From: VGBO01 sp964453335
Lineage (GTDB): Bacteria; Actinomycetota; Acidimicrobiia; Acidimicrobiales; CAIXPF01
NCBI GenBank assembly: GCA_964453335.1
Contig: CAYVOK010000008.1
Span: 62,001-126,000, forward strand
Direction of reading: 5' to 3'
DNA: 64,000 nucleotides
Shown here: piece after piece, positions 1 to 10,011 of the stretch
Layout of the letters: each line of letters opens with the position of its first letter
Position numbering within the stretch: position 1 is the first letter of the stretch
Translations under genes and position numbers: made by a program
Notes under the pieces: model-generated
Seen by the model: only the letters and a program-made list of their open reading frames with translations
Databases searched by the model: none
What the model was told of the DNA's origin: nothing

Positions 1-2016
1 ACAAAAGGTATGCCTACTGGCGTGTTCCCAATACTAAGAACTAAAAATGGCTCTAACTATGCAAAAGGATTAGCCAGACAAACTGGCTATAAATATGGAG
101 ACAACGGATCTGCTCTAGCGCTCTTAAACAACATGTTCACAGTATTTAACTACTCAATGCAGGGTATACCAGCTCCTCCAGCATACGACACAGACGATAG
201 AGGCTTACCATCTGGCAGATTCTCTAAATCTACGAATAGCAGTATAGTCGGGTATATAACAAAACCAGATACAAGTTATTCTATGCCACCAGCGTGCAAT
301 ATAATAATGCCCTGCATGAGAACAACAGTGCAGTATTCTAATAGCTTTGATTCAAGACCTACTAGAGTTTACTATAATAAGATATCTCAGCTAAGAAAGC
401 TAAATACTGAGCAAAAGCTTGGTACTGGGTATGCGTCGTTAGACTCACAGGTTGGATATCCAGCCACTATAGCTAGGCACGCTTATGATTCTACTGATAC
501 ACTTAAATCAGGTATGGAAGTTTTAGTATTTCCGGAAGAATACTTTGCAGGGCCTAAAACTGTTTATAAAGAATTAAATCCACTACTAGCAGAGCTTGAT
601 AGATTAGAAAAAGCAGGTAGATTACACGATATACCTGGTGCTATTAAGTCCTCTGACTTTGTAGATTATAAAGCAATACCAGCTAATCAAGCAGCTTATT
701 TGAGAGACGCTTTTATAAAAGCAGATTCTAAAGACCAAAAAAATTATGAGGTATTTCTTAGACAAGCTCAGTTAGACTATGAGTATATGAGAAGTTCTGC
801 TTCAACGTGTACAGTCTCAATGCCGTTTAATCCTTATATAATACCTGGGTACTCAGCTGTTATTATAGATTCAGAAGATACTAACAACCATATAATAGGT
901 CAAGTAGCTGGCGTAAGCCATTCCCTATCACAGCAAAGTGCTTCAACAACTGTGTCTCTTAGTGCTGCTAGAAGCTTAAAGCAAACAATAAATAAAGCAT
1001 TGTTAGATGGCGGTAAGTATCATATATCTCCGGCCGAACCAATAACTGAAGTACGAGCTGTTTTACAGGACAGAAACGCTGCAAATTTCTACTACGGTAA
1101 TGCTATCTACAGAGACGCTAGGGATAAAATAGAAGTAGGTAATCCTTCTAATCTAGCCAAGTTGAGCTCTATAGTGCAAGAAATTACGGCAGAAATAAAT
1201 GAGATTACAGACACATTAGATAGTATAGAAGACGCTACTATAGAGCAAGCAAGTAAGTTAGCTCCACTACAACAAAAGCTAGATAAAGCTAAAGCAGATC
1301 TTGATGCTGAGTTATCTAAAAGCTCGGGTGACTCAACTACATTTAAAGCGGTTGGAGACTTCACTAAGTTAGTAGCCTTAAAAGATTACTATACAGGCAA
1401 AATAACAACTTTGTATAACTGGCCTACATCAAAAGAAGATATAGCTAAACTAATAACCGCTATGCAAACATCTGAGCTAACTGTATACCCAGAAGTAGCA
1501 GATTTGGTTAATACTTACGACTTCGCAATGGATTATTGCTCTAGACCAGTATGCACTATGGATCAGTACATAGATTTTTACGCTACACAACAAGATCTAC
1601 TAGCTGAATCTCTTGTTGGCGGTAGGGGCAAGGGATGCAGAATAGGTAAACAAACAATAGATAATAATCCTAATGACGCTGCTGTTTATTGGAAGATAAT
1701 AAGAGAATTTGTAGGAGGACCTGGTGTAGAGCCAGGGTCTAAAACATCTAGCAGCTCGCATACCACGTCTATACAATCGTCTAAGCCTATAGCCGCAGCA
1801 GATGTATCTAAAGAAGTTAAGAAAGCAGAAGAAATATCTAATGCAGTAACTCCTCCGGCACTTACACTTTATTATATATCAGAGGGTGAAAACAATACTG
1901 CAGAAACTAAAGCATTTGCAGTTGTAGATGGTGAAGCATCATTTACGCAACTGCCTGATCTTGCAAAAGATTGGCAGTCTCTATTACTACTATACTCAGA
2001 ATTACTAAGGAGATAG
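1..2016 (+). CDS. Baseplate hub / tail protein, 5'-partial
   Basis: The reading frame is open to the window edge; the first ATG is at position 10 with no properly spaced ribosome site, so the gene probably begins upstream. At least 668 residues are visible. A segment around residues 270-320 (pattern FNPYIIPGYSAVI...IIGQVAGVSHSLS followed by a T-V-S-L strand) resembles the beta domain of phage hub proteins of the gpD/gp27 class, which sit at the tail tip around the spike. A charged, probably coiled-coil stretch lies near residues 370-440 and a Ser/Thr-rich linker near 575-600. It is the first gene of a + strand tail block; the sigma gene follows 3 bases later. The hub assignment rests on motif feel and neighbours; another baseplate component is possible. 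Confidence 0.55.
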   Translation, partial: TKGMPTGVFPILRTKNGSNYAKGLARQTGYKYGDNGSALALLNNMFTVFNYSMQGIPAPPAYDTDDRGLPSGRFSKSTNSSIVGYITKPDTSYSMPPACNIIMPCMRTTVQYSNSFDSRPTRVYYNKISQLRKLNTEQKLGTGYASLDSQVGYPATIARHAYDSTDTLKSGMEVLVFPEEYFAGPKTVYKELNPLLAELDRLEKAGRLHDIPGAIKSSDFVDYKAIPANQAAYLRDAFIKADSKDQKNYEVFLRQAQLDYEYMRSSASTCTVSMPFNPYIIPGYSAVIIDSEDTNNHIIGQVAGVSHSLSQQSASTTVSLSAARSLKQTINKALLDGGKYHISPAEPITEVRAVLQDRNAANFYYGNAIYRDARDKIEVGNPSNLAKLSSIVQEITAEINEITDTLDSIEDATIEQASKLAPLQQKLDKAKADLDAELSKSSGDSTTFKAVGDFTKLVALKDYYTGKITTLYNWPTSKEDIAKLITAMQTSELTVYPEVADLVNTYDFAMDYCSRPVCTMDQYIDFYATQQDLLAESLVGGRGKGCRIGKQTIDNNPNDAAVYWKIIREFVGGPGVEPGSKTSSSSHTTSIQSSKPIAAADVSKEVKKAEEISNAVTPPALTLYYISEGENNTAETKAFAVVDGEASFTQLPDLAKDWQSLLLLYSELLRR

Positions 2017-2019
2017 CAT

Positions 2020-2718
2020 ATGTCTACAGCAGCTAGCAGAGACCTAGAGTTATGGAAGAAATGGAAAGAAGAAAGAAATAAAGATAACCTTACGCCACTT
2101 ATGGCTTCTATGAATCCAGTTATACAAAAAGAAGTAAGCAGATGGGCTACAGGTAATGTATCCAGGCCAGTGTTAAACATAGAAGCTAAAAAAATAGCTC
2201 TAAAAGCTTTTGATAGCTACGATCCTAATAGTACGCAACTAAATACCCATCTTACTAACCAACTAAAAGGGCTATCTAGAATAGTATATACACACTCTAA
2301 TGCAGCAAGAATGCCAGAACACCAGACATTAAAAGTAGGTTCGTATCTCAATGCTAAAAATGAACTTGAGGAAGATCTAGGCAGAGAACCTACAGCACAA
2401 GAACTAAGCGCATCGTTGAAATGGAGTATGAAGGAAGTAGACAGGTTTAGAAACGAGCTTAGATCAGGTCTAAGTACTTCTAAACCAACACCTCCAGGGT
2501 TTGAAACTTATAATCCAGATGAAGCATTTATAGACTTTGTGTATAACGATTTGCACGATCAGGATAAGTTAGTATTCGAGCACACAACAGGATACGGTGG
2601 CAACAAAATACTTAGCGCTAAGACTTTAATGGCTAAAACAGGAATGACACAAGGCCAAATATCTCACTCAAAAAGAAGAATTACTAAAATGGTTTTGGAA
2701 ATGAAAGGCCTTAAGTAA
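2020..2718 (+). CDS. Sigma-70 family factor (sigma A of this window)
   Basis: The 232-residue product looks like a compact sigma70-family factor, the subunit that directs RNA polymerase to promoters. A region-2-like segment lies near residues 65-100 (YDPNSTQLNTHL... then R-M-P). A region 3 signature follows near 105-145 (EEDLGREPTAQELS). A C-terminal region-4-like helix-turn-helix lies near 180-225 (LMAKTGMTQGQISHSKRRI). A strong ribosome site (AAGGAG) precedes an ATG lying in CATATG. The gene sits inside the tail operon, between the hub and a small unknown gene, so it is probably made with structural proteins and might act late or be carried in the virion (inference). Its likely partner is the phage beta/beta' polymerase at 46638-53482, although it could instead redirect host polymerase. 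Confidence 0.8.
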   Translation: MSTAASRDLELWKKWKEERNKDNLTPLMASMNPVIQKEVSRWATGNVSRPVLNIEAKKIALKAFDSYDPNSTQLNTHLTNQLKGLSRIVYTHSNAARMPEHQTLKVGSYLNAKNELEEDLGREPTAQELSASLKWSMKEVDRFRNELRSGLSTSKPTPPGFETYNPDEAFIDFVYNDLHDQDKLVFEHTTGYGGNKILSAKTLMAKTGMTQGQISHSKRRITKMVLEMKGLK

Positions 2719-3092
2719 TGTCAGCTCTAGAATCACTAACATCACAAGAACTAATAAGTAATATATGCAATATATGCGATATGAAGCATGCTGCATCAAT
2801 AGTTAACAAAGTAGATGACGCTTATATTACTGACGAAGAGCTTATAGCTATCAGGGATGCAATAATAGTTTACAGGGACGAGCTAGTTTCTAGAATATCT
2901 AATTCAGAGTACTTAATAGACAGAGCTAATTTACTTCAACTTTATTATAGACTTCTTGCCTGCCTTAGAAGTGTCTCGAATTACCTAGAATTAGTAAATA
3001 CAGATAAAGATATTGCGGACTCATCCGCTAAGTTAGCTAGTGATATATACAGTAGCTACGCATCTATAAGCATAGATACTCTGGAGAAGTAA
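2718..3092 (+). CDS. Unknown small helical protein
   Basis: The 124-residue product starts at an ATG sharing its first base with the stop of the sigma gene (TAATG), a sign of translational coupling. It looks wholly alpha-helical and fairly acidic, with two Cys near the N-terminus and no signal peptide or membrane segment. I recognise no family. Lying between a sigma factor and gp25/J-type baseplate genes, it could be a tail assembly factor or a partner of the sigma factor; the sequence does not decide. Confidence 0.75.
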   Translation: MSALESLTSQELISNICNICDMKHAASIVNKVDDAYITDEELIAIRDAIIVYRDELVSRISNSEYLIDRANLLQLYYRLLACLRSVSNYLELVNTDKDIADSSAKLASDIYSSYASISIDTLEK

Positions 3093-3097
3093 TAATC

Positions 3098-3583
3098 ATG
3101 GATTTAATACTATTCCCTACAGTAGATTCAAAATCTACTACAGAAGGATATACAGTATACAAAGGCTCCTCTCTTAGCTTAGGACTTAACTACAAAGATC
3201 AGATAATAATAAGCGACAACTCATACGATAGTGTTAAGCAAGAAATATTGTCACAATATTTAAAGCTTCTACTATCTGCTAAAGGATCAGTTATTACTAA
3301 CCAGTCAGAAGGAACGCTATTTAGCTCAATACTAGCCGGTAACACATCAGACGATTCTTTTGCTTCAGATATCAGCGCGTGCATACTAGACGCTGATTCT
3401 CAAATGCTGGCTTTCTATAGGTCCGTTGGCAAGTCTGCTTTATATACACCAGCAGCACCTGTTAAATTTGCTAGGTCTAATCTTATATTGGCTGACTTTG
3501 CTACAGGAACTGTTAGTATAAAACTACTATTTACAGACGGAACAAATACGGCGTTTAGTTTAGTAGGGAGAGTAATTAAATGA
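3098..3583 (+). CDS. gp25-like baseplate wedge protein (probable)
   Basis: The 161-residue product carries a segment near residues 50-80 (LLLSAKGSVITNQSEGTLFSSIL) that fits the pattern of the T4 gp25/gpW-type wedge family, in which a helix is followed by 'L-T-x-G-S-R...P-x-G-T-x-L'. The C-terminus (LLFTDGTNTAFSLVGRV) also matches the family's last strand. These proteins form part of the inner wedge ring of contractile tails. The following gene is a J-like baseplate protein, the usual neighbour, and the two overlap by ATGA. The N-terminal 40 residues are longer than usual. The family call is from pattern and synteny. Confidence 0.55.
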   Translation: MDLILFPTVDSKSTTEGYTVYKGSSLSLGLNYKDQIIISDNSYDSVKQEILSQYLKLLLSAKGSVITNQSEGTLFSSILAGNTSDDSFASDISACILDADSQMLAFYRSVGKSALYTPAAPVKFARSNLILADFATGTVSIKLLFTDGTNTAFSLVGRVIK

Positions 3584-5313
3584 TTAATGAGTTTGATATA
3601 ACACTAGCAGACATACGAGATACAGAGACAAGACTAGCTACGTACTTAAACGCTAAGGTACCAGGTCTTAATGTTAGGCCAGGCTCAGCTATGTACGATG
3701 TTCTTATACGATCAATGTCTTATATTGTTACTATAGTAACTAAAGAAGCTGAATCAGTAAGACTAAGCTCATCTATAGCTAAGCTAGCTAATAAATCAGA
3801 CCCAACATCTAGACTAGTCTTAGATGATTTACTATCTAATTGGTTTATAGATCGTAGAGCTGGAGGAATAGCTAGAGGTATTATAAAAATAACATTATCC
3901 AGACCATATTCGTTTACTATAAGCACTGATAGAGTTTTTACTAGGGGTACATCATCTTTTTCTTTAGATTCTACAACTTCAGTATCATTTTCAGCAGAAG
4001 ATTTTGTTGAGTCAACGCAAAATGGTGTTGTTTTATATAGTGTGTCAATACCTGTTAAGTCGAATATACCTGGCGACGGTAATTTACTTCCTCCAGGACA
4101 GTTCCAGTCTGATACTTCTATACCAAACTTAGTTTCTATCCAATCTACAGCTACATTTTCAGATGCAGAGGAGACTGAGACTAACACAGCTCTAATCGAT
4201 AGAGCTAGAGCATCTCTTTCTCTTAGGGGATTCATTACTAGCAAGTCAATAGTAGCAAGCATAAATGATATGGATATACCTGGAGTTCAGCGGGTAGTAA
4301 CAGTAAAAGCAGGTGATAAAGAATTAACCAGAGATCTTATATCCCCAAGCACAATAGCTATTAATTTGACAACTATAGACTCTATATACTCGCAGGTATT
4401 CCATGGTCTAGGATGCTCTGATGTGATTGTAGTGACAACTCCAGAGTATAAGCTAACTAAGTTGACTTCTAATTCTTCAGGTAACTTAATATTAAATGAC
4501 GACACTGTGCAGCACGTAATGGCAGTTTATACTACAGCTACAGAATCAAGTAAATATTCAAGTGCTATACCAGCCAGTACGATTTACGGTACTAGTTGTA
4601 ATTTACTTGTGTCTCTTTCGTATGACCAGAATCTAGATACTTACTATAAGACTATATCTAAACAGCCTATATCAGTAGTGTATCCTCAAAATAGCTTTAG
4701 AGTAGTTTATACACATGAAGGTCTATTTAATAGAGGATTAGGCCAAGCCACAGTGAGTGGGCTTTTACCAAACACTCAGTATTCAGTTTATTATTCTTCT
4801 GCCCCATTAATAGAGACTATAGACTCTATAGCTGAGTCGGAAGATTCTAAAATGATTACTGGGTCCATTAAATTTAGGACACCGAATACCTGTGTAGTGT
4901 TTATAGATAAAATACGACTTATACCTAATATAAATTCACCTATTCAGCCCTTCCCTACAGAAGCTATAAAAGAAGCAATAAGTAGATTTGTTGAGGGCCA
5001 CGATCAGTCTGATCCTTTAACGGCTAGCCATATAGCTAAATTTGTGCAAGATAACCTGTACCAATTTGTAGGAGCGGTAGATGCTTCAGATTTCAGAATA
5101 AGTGGGGTTCTAATAAATCAAAAACATTCAATACTAATGCCTTATAGTAGTTCTTACAGTTTAAATGTAGAAGATTATTCAACCATAGAAGTAGTAGAAG
5201 ATATAAATAGCAGTAGCTTGTTCACAAGTAGCCAGAAAGATATATTAGGAGTATCTAATAGATCCACTAGGCTAGTATGTAGACCAAGTAACGTAACAAT
5301 ACAGGTTGGTTAG
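3580..5313 (+). CDS. Baseplate J-like protein (gp6 class)
   Basis: The 577-residue product starts with a helical segment containing 'LNVRPGSAMYDVLIRSMSYI', characteristic of the J/gp6 family in which a 'G-S-x-x-x-x-L' helix follows the N-terminal strand. A mid-domain beta region has 'IPGDGNLLPPGQF', and a C-terminal helical part has 'AIKEAISRFVEGHDQSDPLTASHIAKFV', like the family's insertion into the wedge. Such proteins form the iris-like ring of the baseplate that opens on contraction. The ribosome site is AGGGAGAG and the start overlaps the upstream stop. Placement after a gp25-like gene supports the call. Confidence 0.8.
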   Translation: MINEFDITLADIRDTETRLATYLNAKVPGLNVRPGSAMYDVLIRSMSYIVTIVTKEAESVRLSSSIAKLANKSDPTSRLVLDDLLSNWFIDRRAGGIARGIIKITLSRPYSFTISTDRVFTRGTSSFSLDSTTSVSFSAEDFVESTQNGVVLYSVSIPVKSNIPGDGNLLPPGQFQSDTSIPNLVSIQSTATFSDAEETETNTALIDRARASLSLRGFITSKSIVASINDMDIPGVQRVVTVKAGDKELTRDLISPSTIAINLTTIDSIYSQVFHGLGCSDVIVVTTPEYKLTKLTSNSSGNLILNDDTVQHVMAVYTTATESSKYSSAIPASTIYGTSCNLLVSLSYDQNLDTYYKTISKQPISVVYPQNSFRVVYTHEGLFNRGLGQATVSGLLPNTQYSVYYSSAPLIETIDSIAESEDSKMITGSIKFRTPNTCVVFIDKIRLIPNINSPIQPFPTEAIKEAISRFVEGHDQSDPLTASHIAKFVQDNLYQFVGAVDASDFRISGVLINQKHSILMPYSSSYSLNVEDYSTIEVVEDINSSSLFTSSQKDILGVSNRSTRLVCRPSNVTIQVG

Positions 5314-5314
5314 A

Positions 5315-7660
5315 ATGTCTTACTTAGATTCAGTTTATAAAAATCTACCTTCTATCTGGTACTCTAATTTTGAAGATAAGAACATATTAGACTCAGCTTT
5401 AGAGCATAGTCTTACTATATGCGCAGATGCGTACGAAGAAATACTAAGAGATACTATAAGTAAATCTATATATAGTAATAGCATGACTCAAAAGGTATCC
5501 TCTAGCAGGATTATGTTTAGAGACATAGATATAGCTACTAAGCTGGATGATAATGGTAATATAGTTCTGCAAGCTATACCAATAACAACTAGAGCTATAC
5601 GAGCTAGTTATATATGCGATACGCCAAGCTTATTTACCTCTAAATATTCTGCTATGTCTGAGGATTTCAGGATAGTTACATCAAAAGAAGAAATAATAGA
5701 TATATCAGAGCTAATTGGAAGCTCTCCTATACTAAGGAAAGCGGATAAGCTTCTGCTTATAAAAAGCAATTTCTTTGACGTGTACTCAACTGATTCTTCG
5801 TACGAAGAAGTATCTGAGGATTTAAATACTGTACTTGAATTTCCTCCAACTATAGCTGATAACAGCTATCTAGCTACCAGCATAACTAACAAAACAAATA
5901 TACAACTAACAATACAAAGAATAGGTATACCTAACTCTGAGTATACCGTAACAATACCTTATACGTCTGTGAATATATCGACTATAAATACAATAATCCT
6001 ACCTACATACTTTAGGTTAGATGGTAACACGAACTGCTTTATAACTATAGGTGGTATTAAGTACACGGCTCAATGCAAGACTATAGCAACTAGGGTAAGA
6101 TACCTTGATCTATACGCTGTTAACTCAATAGAAGATAATTTCGATAGTTACTCAAAGATTGGATTTATGCATTTAGGTAATCAGTACTATAGTAAAACGC
6201 AAGCAGAAGATTTAGTATACTCATTACACGCTATAGACTGTACAGGGTTCACTAAGTCTAATATTAAGAGATTACTTAATGTAGCTTCAGGTAGTCAATT
6301 AATACAGTATGGTGGTAATAATATAGAAACTTTACTGAACTTTAATACAAGTAGCGGTATTATAATAACAAATCTAAAAACATACAGACTACCCTTAAAT
6401 ATGGTAGTTAGTCTTGCTGTCTTAGACTCAGCTAGAAAAATAGACTATGAAGATGCAGAGTTCTATAGAGTCATAAAAGATACCACAGATGGAAAAGTAG
6501 TAGCTTCAACAGTGTATTCACTAATAGGGGAATACACTAATATACCATCAACTTGCAAGATAAAAATAGGAAACTCTAGTACAGAGTATACACCTGTGTA
6601 CATAGGCAGAGACTTCATACTAGTAAAATCAGAGCAAAAAATAAAAATACAGCCACAGGAAGGCTCAGTAATAAATCTTATAATTGGTTCTTTAGAAGTT
6701 GAGATTTCTGGTAACTTCGTGTTCAGGAGCGTGCTTAACGACTCAACAACACTAGTACAGAAGCAGGCTATAACAGACTACTATGACATAGATAGTGCAG
6801 TAGATACTGATTATATAGCCTCTAAAAATTCAGTATACATTCCGATCAATTTGTACAATACCTCCGCTATAAGGAGGTTGTTAAGTGATAATGTATACAG
6901 ATCTAAAATTGGGCATATGCCACTACACAGAGTAGGTGACTATAAAATGTCAGCGCAGCCAAATGTAGTAGATTACAAGTCCTCGGCATACTATATATAT
7001 AATGATTTTATACGTTTGAACTCAGTTATACTAAAAGTAAACTCTACAGATCTAAGGGATATACAAGATTACCGATCGGCTATAGCTCTAATAGATAGAT
7101 CTATACCAGTAGCAACTATTCTATTAACTTCGTTTAATAATGTAATAGCAGACTACGTTAGTTTTACTAGAGGAATAACGGACAGCTTAACCTCTAAGCT
7201 AAAAATAAGCTTGGATGACATAAAGCCAACCGCAGTATATAATATGTATGAAATACAGGAACTTCTAATAGTAAAATATTGCGAGGTAGAAGTATCAGAT
7301 TCTTATGGCATAGATATCGGCAGCCAAGTAACAATTTTATGCGAGAACGGTGAGTGCCTTAGTCATGTTGTTAAAATTACTAATAAAACTTCAAGCACAA
7401 TACTACACCTACAATTAGACTCAGAGTATAACTATCAAGTACTAGGCAAGCCTATTGAGGTAAACTCATTAGATGTTATAGACTTTGATATACAGGGTGT
7501 TGTTAATCATTCAGATTCAAATGTTGGTGGTTCAGTTACTGCTGTAATAGGCTCGTCACTGCCATTATCTGACCCTTCTGATATAGTTAGCTCAAAGTCG
7601 CCAATGCAGGGATATGTTACAATTTCCTCAAGAGGACCATCAGTAAAGGTTATTCAATAA
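5315..7660 (+). CDS. Large baseplate-region protein, unknown fold
   Basis: A TTG start at 5306 would overlap the upstream gene; the ATG at 5315, one base after the upstream stop, is the simpler choice and gives 781 residues. The protein is rich in Ser, Ile, Asn and beta-prone segments and has no membrane segment. I see no family motif. Its place directly after the J-like gene and before short fibre-adaptor-like genes is where large wedge proteins (gp7/gp53 class) or tail-fibre connectors lie, so a structural role at the baseplate is inferred from synteny only. Confidence 0.6.
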   Translation: MSYLDSVYKNLPSIWYSNFEDKNILDSALEHSLTICADAYEEILRDTISKSIYSNSMTQKVSSSRIMFRDIDIATKLDDNGNIVLQAIPITTRAIRASYICDTPSLFTSKYSAMSEDFRIVTSKEEIIDISELIGSSPILRKADKLLLIKSNFFDVYSTDSSYEEVSEDLNTVLEFPPTIADNSYLATSITNKTNIQLTIQRIGIPNSEYTVTIPYTSVNISTINTIILPTYFRLDGNTNCFITIGGIKYTAQCKTIATRVRYLDLYAVNSIEDNFDSYSKIGFMHLGNQYYSKTQAEDLVYSLHAIDCTGFTKSNIKRLLNVASGSQLIQYGGNNIETLLNFNTSSGIIITNLKTYRLPLNMVVSLAVLDSARKIDYEDAEFYRVIKDTTDGKVVASTVYSLIGEYTNIPSTCKIKIGNSSTEYTPVYIGRDFILVKSEQKIKIQPQEGSVINLIIGSLEVEISGNFVFRSVLNDSTTLVQKQAITDYYDIDSAVDTDYIASKNSVYIPINLYNTSAIRRLLSDNVYRSKIGHMPLHRVGDYKMSAQPNVVDYKSSAYYIYNDFIRLNSVILKVNSTDLRDIQDYRSAIALIDRSIPVATILLTSFNNVIADYVSFTRGITDSLTSKLKISLDDIKPTAVYNMYEIQELLIVKYCEVEVSDSYGIDIGSQVTILCENGECLSHVVKITNKTSSTILHLQLDSEYNYQVLGKPIEVNSLDVIDFDIQGVVNHSDSNVGGSVTAVIGSSLPLSDPSDIVSSKSPMQGYVTISSRGPSVKVIQ

Positions 7661-7662
7661 TT

Positions 7663-8241
7663 ATGTTAGATAAGACTAAAGTGCCAGTGTCTGGTAGAGT
7701 AAGTATAGTAGTACGCAAAGACTATGAAATCGTTAATACAGTGCAAGTTCAAAACGCTGTTATAGTAGATTTACTTAGGATAATAATAAGCCAGCTTGTA
7801 CCTAAGAATACAAGTTCTACAGGGGTTATAGACAGCGAGGGACGACCAGATGTTCTATTTAGCGAATCCTTAGGTCCAACTAATTCAAACACGCTAGCTT
7901 ACATAAGAGCTGGGTATTCCACCCAACAAACACAGTTGCCTCCTGTGTCTAAGACTGATACTGCAATGTTTAGCCAAACCTTTGATACAATGAGAATAAG
8001 CAAGTCTGTAGTAACTGAAAACTCTATAACCGTAACTGCCAGTAAGAGTGTATCTGAGTCAGATTCACTAAAGCTCTATACAGAAGTTGGTTTATACACT
8101 GCTGGCTCAGCAAATTCAAGTTTGCCAGAAGTACCAAGTAACACTGGTATGCTTCTAATGGCGCATCAAATACATTCACAGTTAACAGCACCAGTAGGGT
8201 CCACAATTGAATATGAGTGGACTTTACTATTTCAGGAGTAA
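7663..8241 (+). CDS. Tail-fibre / baseplate adaptor-like protein
   Basis: The 192-residue product begins two bases after the previous stop. The middle part carries 'KLYTEVGLYTAG' and later 'GMLLMAHQIHSQL...GSTIEYEWTLLFQE'. This pattern (E-V-G-L-Y, then a 'hot' strand, then a W-x-L-x-F end) recurs in phage tail-fibre N-terminal or baseplate-attachment proteins. It is followed by a larger fibre-like gene. The role as an attachment piece for tail appendages is inferred from the pattern and order. Confidence 0.5.
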   Translation: MLDKTKVPVSGRVSIVVRKDYEIVNTVQVQNAVIVDLLRIIISQLVPKNTSSTGVIDSEGRPDVLFSESLGPTNSNTLAYIRAGYSTQQTQLPPVSKTDTAMFSQTFDTMRISKSVVTENSITVTASKSVSESDSLKLYTEVGLYTAGSANSSLPEVPSNTGMLLMAHQIHSQLTAPVGSTIEYEWTLLFQE

Positions 8242-8244
8242 TAA

Positions 8245-10011
8245 ATGATTAAAGTAGTTTTAGAACCAATAGATTATATAAGCAACGGCGATCCAATATC
8301 GGCCGCGGCACTTAATAAGCCATCAGTTGACTTAAGAAGTAATACTGAGACTTTAGCCTCAGCGTTAGAGCAGCAATCTAGCAACACAGATACCTTGATA
8401 GATTTAACAGCTGACTTAGTAATTGATAGTGATGTTACTTCTGCAGCTGTAACTGGTGGTGTTAGTCCAGGTTTAATTACTTGCTATCAGCAAAGTGTGG
8501 TAAATTCAAATAACTTTACCGATAAGTTTTACTATGTGGCTTTAAGAGGAAACGGTGTTAGCCAAACTAGCTCTCAGCTAGAACTGTACTCAGCAGCCCA
8601 AAATAACTCTAAAATAGTTATAAAACAATCAGTAGTGTCAGACTTCTACGGTGGGTATTATAACATACCAAAAGCTAGAATGCTTAAGAACAATGGGGAT
8701 AGCTTAGCCTTAAAATTGCCAAAGAGTGGGGCAGGATCAGTAGAAACTTATCTTCTACCTACTTCAGTAGATGACTCTGATTCCCTGTACTATGGAGCGT
8801 CTCAAGAAGGATTGCAGCTGTGCAAACTACCAGTTCTTAACAAAATTTCTATTAAGGATAGTATAACTATATCAGCATTTAAGTCGTATTTATTAACAGC
8901 TACTAGTAACTCAGTTAATTGCTCATTTACAACAGGCGTATCAGAGGTAGGTCAAATAACTTTCTCTGAGAATAACCAAGCAGCAGCAACAATAAATGCT
9001 AAGATATACATAACAGTACGCGAGCACTGCCTTAATGTCTCTGTAGTTGCAGCTATATTAGAGAATAACGGTGTTGCTGTAGATTCAATAGCAGATATAA
9101 CTAATTCTACAAACATTGTTGGATTTATAGTTAGCACATCAGAGACAGGTTCACCATGGAACTATACTGAGAATACAGCAGATGCTGATACTTTGACTAT
9201 TAACTATAAAAAAGACACTGACGTATCGTATACTCAGGTTTATACTCAAGCAGCTGCTGGAATAGTCAAAACTTCAGAACCCGATGCAAACTACTTGTAT
9301 ATACCTATAGCAACAAAGGTATCTTCTGGTATAAAATTTATAGATAACTGTGTCCCAGATATGAGTATATCAGATATAGCCACTGGGTCTAGCACACTTG
9401 TACTAAGCAAGTTGTTCTCTGCAAAAGATATACGAAATACTAGCAGCCAGATTATTAAGCTATCTACTGTCATAAAGACTGGTGATTTTTTCGGCAGAAT
9501 ATTATGCCCGCAAGATATAGCTCATTACGTGACAAATAGAGGTAGTTCATATAGCATGAGATTACTAGGAATAAAAGTAACTACATGGCTAAAGCCTACT
9601 AACTTAAATATTAATCCATTAAGCGAATTACAAATACGGTTTAGAGCTACTTCAGACTTTTCATCTGTGTTTCCAGGCGTGACAACATTTTCAGGTAATT
9701 TAGCGACAAGAGTTATAAAGTTTAATTTACCAGATGCAGGTACTAGTAGCTATTTTATAGCTACTGACCCTACAGGTCCCACAACTACATCAGACTACCA
9801 AGTGTCACAGACTAATATTCTTACTCACACTGTAGAAATGACAAACAATGGTAATATTGGGCTACTTACTTTTGAGCTTACAGACTCTCTGACTTCTAGT
9901 CTTTCACCAACAAAATCACCAGGCTCTAGTGCTGACAAGATGAGCCAAAACATAGATATTACTTCTAATTACTTTATATTAGTAGAAGCTGATGTGTTGT
10001 TTACAATGTAG
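8245..10011 (+). CDS. Tail fibre / appendage protein
   Basis: The 588-residue product starts after an AGGAG ribosome site. Its N-terminus (EPIDYISNGDPISAAALNKPS) is the short 'N-G-D-P-I-x-A-x-x-L-N' segment common at the base of phage tail appendages, followed by a heptad-rich stretch (about residues 30-60) likely to trimerise. The rest is Ser/Thr/Asn-rich and beta-prone, as expected for a fibre shaft and tip. It ends the + strand tail block and overlaps the converging - strand gene by 11 bases. I see no C-type lectin fold or template/variable repeat in its C-terminus that would link it to the RT gene. Confidence 0.6.
   Translation: MIKVVLEPIDYISNGDPISAAALNKPSVDLRSNTETLASALEQQSSNTDTLIDLTADLVIDSDVTSAAVTGGVSPGLITCYQQSVVNSNNFTDKFYYVALRGNGVSQTSSQLELYSAAQNNSKIVIKQSVVSDFYGGYYNIPKARMLKNNGDSLALKLPKSGAGSVETYLLPTSVDDSDSLYYGASQEGLQLCKLPVLNKISIKDSITISAFKSYLLTATSNSVNCSFTTGVSEVGQITFSENNQAAATINAKIYITVREHCLNVSVVAAILENNGVAVDSIADITNSTNIVGFIVSTSETGSPWNYTENTADADTLTINYKKDTDVSYTQVYTQAAAGIVKTSEPDANYLYIPIATKVSSGIKFIDNCVPDMSISDIATGSSTLVLSKLFSAKDIRNTSSQIIKLSTVIKTGDFFGRILCPQDIAHYVTNRGSSYSMRLLGIKVTTWLKPTNLNINPLSELQIRFRATSDFSSVFPGVTTFSGNLATRVIKFNLPDAGTSSYFIATDPTGPTTTSDYQVSQTNILTHTVEMTNNGNIGLLTFELTDSLTSSLSPTKSPGSSADKMSQNIDITSNYFILVEADVLFTM

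Noticed and set aside
1107..1364. Antisense ORFs inside large genes (for example here, 3720-4262, 48797-49270, 60796-61299)
   Set aside because: They lie wholly opposite well-supported genes, lack ribosome sites and show shadow-like composition.
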